Shown here: positions 37,575-42,720 of the stretch, in pieces
Numbering within the stretch: position 1 is the first letter of the stretch
Layout: the number at the start of each line of letters is the position of its first letter
Source of the DNA: Ectothiorhodospiraceae bacterium
GTDB taxonomy: Bacteria > Pseudomonadota > Gammaproteobacteria > Nitrococcales > Aquisalimonadaceae
Direction of reading: 5' to 3'
NCBI GenBank assembly: GCA_020831885.1
Contig: JAFIFU010000030.1
Span: 1-42,720, forward strand
Length of the DNA: 42,720 nucleotides
Notes under the pieces: model-generated
What the model saw: the letters and a program-made list of their open reading frames with translations, nothing else
What the model was told of the DNA's origin: nothing
Database searches by the model: none
Made by a program: the position numbers and the translations under genes

Positions 37575-39209
37575 TCAGGTCTCTGGCAGGGTGTAGCGCC
37601 TGAATTGCTCCCGGAGCTTGACCTTCTGGATCTTTCCCGTGGCCGTATGCGGGAGTTCCGTCACCGTCACCACATCATCGGGCAGCCACCAGCGGGCGAC
37701 CCGGGTCTCCAGGAACTTCAGCATGTCCTCCCGGCTGATCTCGCGGCCTTCCCGGGGGACCACCAGCAATAGCGGGCGCTCCTGCCACTTGGGATGATGC
37801 ACGCCGATGACAGCGGCTTCCGCCACGTCCGGGTGTCCCATGGCCGCGTTCTCCAGATCCACGGATGAGATCCACTCGCCTCCGGACTTGATCACGTCCT
37901 TGGCCCGGTCCACCAGTGTGACATAACCATCGGCATCCACGGTGGCGATGTCCCCGGTGGGGAAGAAGCCCTCTTCATCCAGCACGGGCTCGTCCTTTCG
38001 GAAGTAGCCGCTGGCAATCCAGGGCCCCTTCACCATCAGGTGGCCGGAGGTCTTGCCATCCCAGGGAAGCGCCCTGCCGTCCTCGTCGGCGATCTTCACC
38101 TGTACGCCCCATACCCCACGACCGGGCTTCATCTTCAGGTTGATCTGCTCCTCCGGGGAGAGATCGCGGTGCTTGGGCAAGGGCCGGTTGATCACGCCAA
38201 TGGGACTGGTTTCGGTCATACCCCAGCCCTGCACCACTTCCACGCCCAGATCCCGCTCGAAGCGTTCGATCATGGAGCGGGGCGGCGCGGCACCACCGAT
38301 ACCCACGCCTTGCAGTTTCAGGGACCGCACATCCAGATCCGGGTTAGCGTCCAGGTACTGGAAGAACATCAGCCATACAGTGGGCACGGCCTGGGAGAAA
38401 TTCACGTCCTCATCGCGCATCAGCCCGAACAGATTCTCGCCGTCCAGCCGCGGCCCGGGGAGCACCAGTTTGGCGCCGGCCATGGCGGCGGCGTAGGGCA
38501 TGCCCCAGGCATTGGCGTGGAACATGGGCACCACCAACAGCATGGTGGCCGAGGAACTCATGGCGAACGTGTCCGGCGCCATTTCCATCAGTGAATGCAG
38601 CACAGTGGAGCGGTGGGAGTAGAGCACGCCCTTGGGATTGCCGGTGGTACCGGAGGTGTAGCACAGCGACGAAGCGGTGCGCTCGTCGAACTGGGGCCAG
38701 GTGTAATCCTCGCTCTGGGAGGACACCAGCTCCTCGTAGCAATGCAGGTTCGGCACTTCCATGTCGGGCATGTGTGCCCGGTCGGTCATGGCAATATAAT
38801 GCTCAACGGAGGTCAGCCGGGGCGCCAGCTCCTGGACCAGCTCGGCAAAGCTGATGTCGAAGAACAGCACCTTGTCCTCGGCATGATTGATGATGTACTC
38901 GATCTGTTCCGGGAACAGCCGGGGGTTCACCGTGTGAAGCACGGCCCCGGCGCCAGAGACGCCGAAGTACAACTCGTAGTGGCGGATCGTGTTCCACGCC
39001 AGCGTACCCACCCGGTCATGCATGCCCACGCCGAGTTCGGACAGCGCGTTGGCGACCTGTTTGGAACGCCTCTGGAGTTGCCGGTAGTTGCTGCGGTGGA
39101 TCGGCCCCTCCACGGTCCGCGAGACGATCTCGGTATCCGGGTGAAAGGTCGCCGCGTGGTCGATCAGCGACGAAATCAGCAAGGGTTGGTCCTGCATCAG
39201 CCCGAACAT
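37575..39209 (-). CDS. Fatty-acid--CoA ligase (AlkK/FadD-like)
   Basis: The 544-residue ligase starts [30 protein letters not shown], an opening like that of AlkK-type medium-chain acyl-CoA synthetases. Motifs are [59 protein letters not shown] and [18 protein letters not shown]. It should activate medium- or long-chain fatty acids for beta-oxidation. The ATG at 39209 follows GGGAGGAG; the frame extends 16 codons further without homology. A thiolase gene lies 66 bases upstream on the same strand, a fitting beta-oxidation partner. Confidence 0.9.
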   Translation of the reverse strand: MFGLMQDQPLLISSLIDHAATFHPDTEIVSRTVEGPIHRSNYRQLQRRSKQVANALSELGVGMHDRVGTLAWNTIRHYELYFGVSGAGAVLHTVNPRLFPEQIEYIINHAEDKVLFFDISFAELVQELAPRLTSVEHYIAMTDRAHMPDMEVPNLHCYEELVSSQSEDYTWPQFDERTASSLCYTSGTTGNPKGVLYSHRSTVLHSLMEMAPDTFAMSSSATMLLVVPMFHANAWGMPYAAAMAGAKLVLPGPRLDGENLFGLMRDEDVNFSQAVPTVWLMFFQYLDANPDLDVRSLKLQGVGIGGAAPPRSMIERFERDLGVEVVQGWGMTETSPIGVINRPLPKHRDLSPEEQINLKMKPGRGVWGVQVKIADEDGRALPWDGKTSGHLMVKGPWIASGYFRKDEPVLDEEGFFPTGDIATVDADGYVTLVDRAKDVIKSGGEWISSVDLENAAMGHPDVAEAAVIGVHHPKWQERPLLLVVPREGREISREDMLKFLETRVARWWLPDDVVTVTELPHTATGKIQKVKLREQFRRYTLPET

Positions 39210-39275
39210 GGTTCTCCTCCCGTCTTTGAGTGCGCGGCTCCATGGGCCAACCGGCAAGCTGGGGACATGGCTTCC

Positions 39276-40442
39276 TTAGAGCCGCTCGATAATGGTGGCG
39301 GTGGCCATACCGTGCCCGATGCACATGGTCTGCAGGGCGAACTGGCCGCCGGTGGCCTCCAGGCCGCACACCATCTTGGCCATCAGACCGCCGCCAGTGG
39401 CCCCCAGCGGATGCCCGTGGGCCACCGCGCCACCCCAGGGGTTCACCCTGTCCATGTCGGCTCCGGTCTCCCGGGCCCAGGCCAGCACCACGGTGGCAAA
39501 GGCTTCGTTGATCTCGAACCAGTCGATGTCCTTGATGGTCAGCCCGGCGCGTTTCAGCGCCAGTTGCGTGGCAGGCACCACCCCCATCAACTGGAGCTCC
39601 GGATCATCCCCCACCACGACCCGGGCACGGAAGCGGGCCCGGGGGCGGAACCCGTCCGCCTCGGCCACTTCACGGTTGGCCACCAGCACCGCGGAGGCGC
39701 CATCGGAGATCTGGCTGGCGTTGGCGGCAGTGACCACCCCGTCCTCGCGGAACACGGTTTTCAGTGAAGCCATCTTCTCCGGATCCACACTGGCGCGCAC
39801 GCCTTCATCCAGCGTCATCTCGATGGCGTTTCCATCGGCGTCCAGACCCGGGGTGGGCAGCAGCTCGGCGGTTGGCCCCTTGGCCCGCGCCTGCATGGCG
39901 CGCCGGTGGCTTTCCATGGAGAATGCGTCCACCTCCTCACGGCTCAACCCCCACCGCTTCGCCACCAGCTCCGCGGACAGCCCCTGGTGGATCAGGTTCT
40001 GTTTCTCGAACAGGGCCGGGTTGAGGATTTCGTAGCCGCCCCTGGTTCCGTCCGGGTCGATGTCACCGAACATGGGCACGCGGGTCATGCTCTCCACGCC
40101 GCCACCGATAGCGTACCGCATGTCGCCCGCTGCCACGGCCTGGGCGGCGAAATGCACTGCCTGCTGGGCCGAGCCGCACATGCGGTTGAGGCTCACCCCG
40201 GGCACGGTCACAGGGAAGTCCGCCAGGATGGCGCCCAGACGGCCGATATTGGCGCCCTGTTCCCCGGCCTGGGTGACGCAGCCCGCCACCACATCCTCCA
40301 CCCGCTCCGCCGGCAGTCCCGCGCGGTCCACCAGCCCCCGCAGGGCATGCCCCAGCAGCGCGTCCGGGCGAAACTCCCGGTAGGCGCCGCCACGGCGACC
40401 GAAGGGTGTACGAATCGCATCGACAATGACTGCCTCGCTCAT
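39276..40442 (-). CDS. Acetyl-CoA acyltransferase (thiolase)
   Basis: The 388-residue type II thiolase carries the nucleophilic Cys in [16 protein letters not shown], the NEAFATV motif, [15 protein letters not shown] with the catalytic His, and the second Cys in [12 protein letters not shown] at the C-terminus. It cleaves 3-oxoacyl-CoA with CoA, or condenses acetyl-CoA. Next to a fatty-acid CoA ligase, degradation is more likely. It could also handle the acetoacetyl-CoA derived from homogentisate breakdown. The ATG at 40442 is preferred because GAGG lies 8 bases upstream; the ATG at 40448 is too close to it. Confidence 0.93.
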   Translation of the reverse strand: MSEAVIVDAIRTPFGRRGGAYREFRPDALLGHALRGLVDRAGLPAERVEDVVAGCVTQAGEQGANIGRLGAILADFPVTVPGVSLNRMCGSAQQAVHFAAQAVAAGDMRYAIGGGVESMTRVPMFGDIDPDGTRGGYEILNPALFEKQNLIHQGLSAELVAKRWGLSREEVDAFSMESHRRAMQARAKGPTAELLPTPGLDADGNAIEMTLDEGVRASVDPEKMASLKTVFREDGVVTAANASQISDGASAVLVANREVAEADGFRPRARFRARVVVGDDPELQLMGVVPATQLALKRAGLTIKDIDWFEINEAFATVVLAWARETGADMDRVNPWGGAVAHGHPLGATGGGLMAKMVCGLEATGGQFALQTMCIGHGMATATIIERL

Positions 40443-40499
40443 GCCCATGTCCTCACGCTGGAAATAGTTGACGTATTAATTTAACACCGGTGGACGGCG

Positions 40500-40520
40500 A
40501 AAAAATCGTCGGTTCCGACG
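40500..40520 (-). terminator. Hairpin with T tract in a divergent intergenic region
   Basis: CGTCGG-TT-CCGACG (6-bp stem, 40507-40520) is followed on the minus strand by A and six T residues. It has terminator form, but no minus-strand gene lies to its right in the window; it sits upstream of the thiolase start. It could be a leader attenuator or a relic. The surrounding TTGACGTATTAATTTAACACC is A+T-rich and may contain the thiolase promoter. Confidence 0.3.
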
Positions 40521-40650
40521 AAGCCATCCGGGGCAACCCGCGGCAATCATGTTAGGCAGGCAGGGCATGCCAATACTTCGCGATCGACATCCTGAAACAG
40601 TGTTCCACGGCAGGCCTGTCGGACTGCTGGCCTGAACGGACGAGGCCCAC

Positions 40651-41058
40651 ATGGTCAAACTGGTGTACTGCGTGCGGAAACGGCCGGAAATGTCCCGGGA
40701 CGCATTCAGCCGCTACTGGCTGGAACGACACGGCCCGCTCGTGCAGCGCTACGCCGGGGCGCTGGGTGTTTCACGCTACGTGCAAAGCCACCTGCAGGAA
40801 CCCGTGGAGAACGAGGCCATACTGAAAAGCCGGGGGCTGGCCGAGCCCTATGATGGCATCGCGGAGCTGTGGTGGGATGACATGGAAACGTACCGCGCCC
40901 ATGCCCATTCACCGGCAGCGCGGGAGGCCCGCCGCGCGCTGCTGGAGGACGAAGCCGCCTTCATCGACTTCGCCCACTCCCGGCTGTTCATGACCCGGGA
41001 GCACGTCATTTTTGACGCACAAGAAGACAGTAGTGATTGTTTGAAGCGCCTCGTCTGA
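40651..41058 (+). CDS. EthD-domain protein
   Basis: The 135-residue protein has the EthD-type ferredoxin-like fold: LVYCVRKRPEMSRDAFSRYWLERHGPLVQRYAGALGVSRYVQSH at the start and the second half FIDFAHSRLFMTREHVIF. EthD-family proteins assist oxidative degradation or act as small dimeric decyclising or transfer enzymes; the reaction is not known here. GAGG lies upstream of the ATG. It precedes an acyl-CoA synthetase gene by 27 bases and probably shares its transcript. Confidence 0.85.
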   Translation: MVKLVYCVRKRPEMSRDAFSRYWLERHGPLVQRYAGALGVSRYVQSHLQEPVENEAILKSRGLAEPYDGIAELWWDDMETYRAHAHSPAAREARRALLEDEAAFIDFAHSRLFMTREHVIFDAQEDSSDCLKRLV

Positions 41059-41085
41059 CGGGACCAGGCAGCCGGAGGAGCCCCA

Positions 41086-42642
41086 ATGTATCTGACGCAA
41101 CCGCTGCACAAGGCGCTGCGGGAATGCCCGACCAGGACGGCCACCGTGTTCGCCGGGCGCCGGCACACGTACGCGCAATTCGCTGATCGCGTCGCCCGGC
41201 TGGCTGCAGGGCTGCGCGCCCTGGGCATGCAACCTGGCGACCGGGTGGGTATGCTGAGCCTGAATTCCGACCGTTATCTGGAGTACCTGTACGCGGTGCT
41301 CTGGGGAGGCGGCGTGATCAACCCGGTTAACATCCGCTGGAGCGCTCAGGAAGTCGCGTATTCGCTGGATGATTGCGACACCCGCATTCTGCTGGTGGAC
41401 GATGCCTTCAGCGCCTACTTGCCGGACTTGCGTGCGGAATCCCGTTCACTGCGCACCACGGTCTACGCCGGGGATGACGAGACGCCCGACGGGATGCACG
41501 GCTACGAGGCCCTGGTCGGTGACCATGCCCCCATGGACGACGCCATGCGTCATGATGACGATCTGGCCGGCATCTTCTACACCGGGGGCACCACCGGCCT
41601 GCCCAAGGGCGTGATGCTCAGCCACCGCAACCTGTATTCCGACGCCCTGGGCACACTGGCCGCGGGTTACCGCCAACCGGCGGTGGTTGGCCTGCATGCG
41701 GCGCCCCTGTTCCATGTGGGAGGCATCGGGCTGACCGTGCAACTCGCCGCCCGGCTGGCCACCCACGTCGTGATTCCCCAGTTCACCCCGGAGGGGGTTC
41801 TGGAAGCCGTTTCTGCTGAAGGTGTCGGTGAGACGTTTCTGGTGCCCACCATGCTGAAACGCGTGGTGGAGCACCGGTCTTTTTCCGACTTCGACACGGA
41901 CAGCCTGGGCTGCGTGCTGTACGGTGCCGCGCCCATCGACTCCACGCTGCTGGACCGGGCCACGCGCGCGCTGCCCAATGCGGATTTCATCCAGCTCTAC
42001 GGCATGACCGAACTCTCCCCGGTGGCCACGTTGCTGCCCGCCTGGTGCCATAAGCCGGAGGGCCGGAAGGCCGGCAAGCTGCTGTCCGCCGGCAAACCGG
42101 TGAGTACGGCGGAGCTGCGCATCGTCGACCCGGAAGGACGGGATGTGGAGACCGGTACGGTGGGCGAGATCGCCGTTCGGGGCCCCACGGTGATGCAGGG
42201 CTACTGGAACAAGCCCGAACAGACCGAGGCCGCGCTGCGCGACGGCTGGATGCATACCGGCGATGCCGGTTACATGGATGCCGACGGCTTCCTCTACGTG
42301 GTGGACCGGCTCAAGGACATGGTGATCAGCGGCGGCGAAAACGTGTACTCGGTGGAGGTGGAGAACGCCATTCTCAAGCTGCCCCAGGTCTCCGCATGCG
42401 CGGTTATCGGCATCCCGGACGAGGATCTCGGGGAGCGGGTGCACGCAGCCATCGTGCTGAAGGAAGGCGCCTCGTTGGACTTCGAGACCTTGTCCAGGCA
42501 TTGTCGTTCCCTGATCGCCGGCTACAAGTGCCCGCGCAGCATGGAGCTCCGCGATGAACTGCCGCTGTCGGCCGCCGGCAAGCTGTTGAAATTCAAATTG
42601 CGGGAACCCTACTGGAACGCCCGGGAACGCCAAGTGAGCTAG
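41086..42642 (+). CDS. Acyl-CoA synthetase (class I adenylate-forming)
   Basis: The 518-residue protein is a complete adenylate-forming ligase, with FYTGGTTGLPKGVMLSHRN as P-loop and LYGMTELSPVATLLPAWC as adenine motif. HTGDAGYMDADGFLYVVDRLKDMVISGGENVYSVEVENAI is the hinge and swivel region, and LPLSAAGKLLKFKLREPYW holds the catalytic Lys. It resembles long-chain or aromatic acid ligases of uncharacterised catabolic operons. GGAGGAG lies upstream of the ATG. An EthD gene precedes it and another gene starts 37 bases after its stop. Substrate unknown. Confidence 0.9.
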   Translation: MYLTQPLHKALRECPTRTATVFAGRRHTYAQFADRVARLAAGLRALGMQPGDRVGMLSLNSDRYLEYLYAVLWGGGVINPVNIRWSAQEVAYSLDDCDTRILLVDDAFSAYLPDLRAESRSLRTTVYAGDDETPDGMHGYEALVGDHAPMDDAMRHDDDLAGIFYTGGTTGLPKGVMLSHRNLYSDALGTLAAGYRQPAVVGLHAAPLFHVGGIGLTVQLAARLATHVVIPQFTPEGVLEAVSAEGVGETFLVPTMLKRVVEHRSFSDFDTDSLGCVLYGAAPIDSTLLDRATRALPNADFIQLYGMTELSPVATLLPAWCHKPEGRKAGKLLSAGKPVSTAELRIVDPEGRDVETGTVGEIAVRGPTVMQGYWNKPEQTEAALRDGWMHTGDAGYMDADGFLYVVDRLKDMVISGGENVYSVEVENAILKLPQVSACAVIGIPDEDLGERVHAAIVLKEGASLDFETLSRHCRSLIAGYKCPRSMELRDELPLSAAGKLLKFKLREPYWNARERQVS

Positions 42643-42679
42643 CGGACGGGATTTCACCCCCCGCAGGAGGAGACACCAC

Positions 42680-42720
42680 ATGTACACGCTGGGGCGAGTG
42701 CTTTCCTGGCTGAACACGAC
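42680..42720 (+). CDS. Start of a further gene, cut by the window edge
   Basis: GGAGGAG followed by ATG gives MYTLGRVLSWLNT before the window ends. The good ribosome site and the same direction as the acyl-CoA synthetase gene indicate the next cistron of that operon. Thirteen residues are too few to name a family. Confidence 0.55.
   Translation, partial: MYTLGRVLSWLNT

Overview
The window is high-GC, gene-dense bacterial chromosome. Gene content (single-chain biotin carboxylase, pyruvate carboxylase, TRAP transporter, tyrosine/homogentisate catabolism, several acyl-CoA ligases, thiolase) suggests a respiring, organic-acid-using proteobacterium, most likely a gammaproteobacterium. That placement is inference from family resemblance only. 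I see no rRNA, tRNA, CRISPR array, phage or complete insertion sequence. No gene-free stretch exceeds 300 bases.

Layout. (1) 1-6082, minus strand: a broken histidine-phosphatase gene joined through a 12-C tract to an unrelated NRDE-family fragment, an old-yellow-enzyme flavoprotein, a CoA ligase, the C-terminal remnant of an alpha/beta hydrolase, an NfeD-like protein, an SDR dehydrogenase, a 3-oxoadipate enol-lactonase-like hydrolase and a small membrane protein. (2) 6304-10572, plus: a single-chain acyl-CoA carboxylase (BC-BCCP-CT) and a DUF2189 membrane protein, closed from the other side by an intrinsic terminator. (3) 10646-14230, minus: quinone oxidoreductase, Tag glycosylase, a lipase-like protein and a YkoF-like protein. 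(4) 14470-16175, plus: a membrane-anchored unknown protein, then a rhomboid protease with two zinc ribbons. (5) 16259-20717, minus: pyruvate carboxylase and a Crp/Fnr regulator. (6) 20840-30427: a divergent aromatic-catabolism locus. A TRAP transporter operon ending in a marR gene runs left. An MBL protein, an MhaAB-like hydroxylase, homogentisate dioxygenase, fumarylacetoacetase and maleylacetoacetate isomerase run right. The shared intergenic region carries two copies of one operator-like palindrome. (7) 30424-36621: a DUF6455-like protein and an Lrp/AsnC regulator (minus), then hpd, a CoA ligase, a ThDP enzyme and an NTF2-like protein (plus). (8) 36807-42720: nitroreductase, CoA ligase and thiolase (minus), then EthD protein, CoA ligase and the start of a further gene (plus).

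How the genes work together. Two routes appear to converge on homogentisate: import and 6-hydroxylation of a 3-hydroxyphenylacetate-like substrate (TRAP plus MhaAB), and tyrosine through 4-hydroxyphenylpyruvate (Hpd). Homogentisate is then opened, isomerised and hydrolysed to fumarate and acetoacetate. The thiolase, CoA ligases and carboxylases could feed the products into central metabolism.

The most unusual signal is a family of short non-coding mobile elements with RGGAANCRCTGA-type terminal inverted repeats and TA flanks. One complete 265-bp copy (32719-32983) sits in frame inside the 5' end of the CoA-ligase gene after hpd, so the reading frame stays open across it. A second copy supplies the last base of the rhomboid gene's stop codon. 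A third, single-ended copy lies at 36655-36721.
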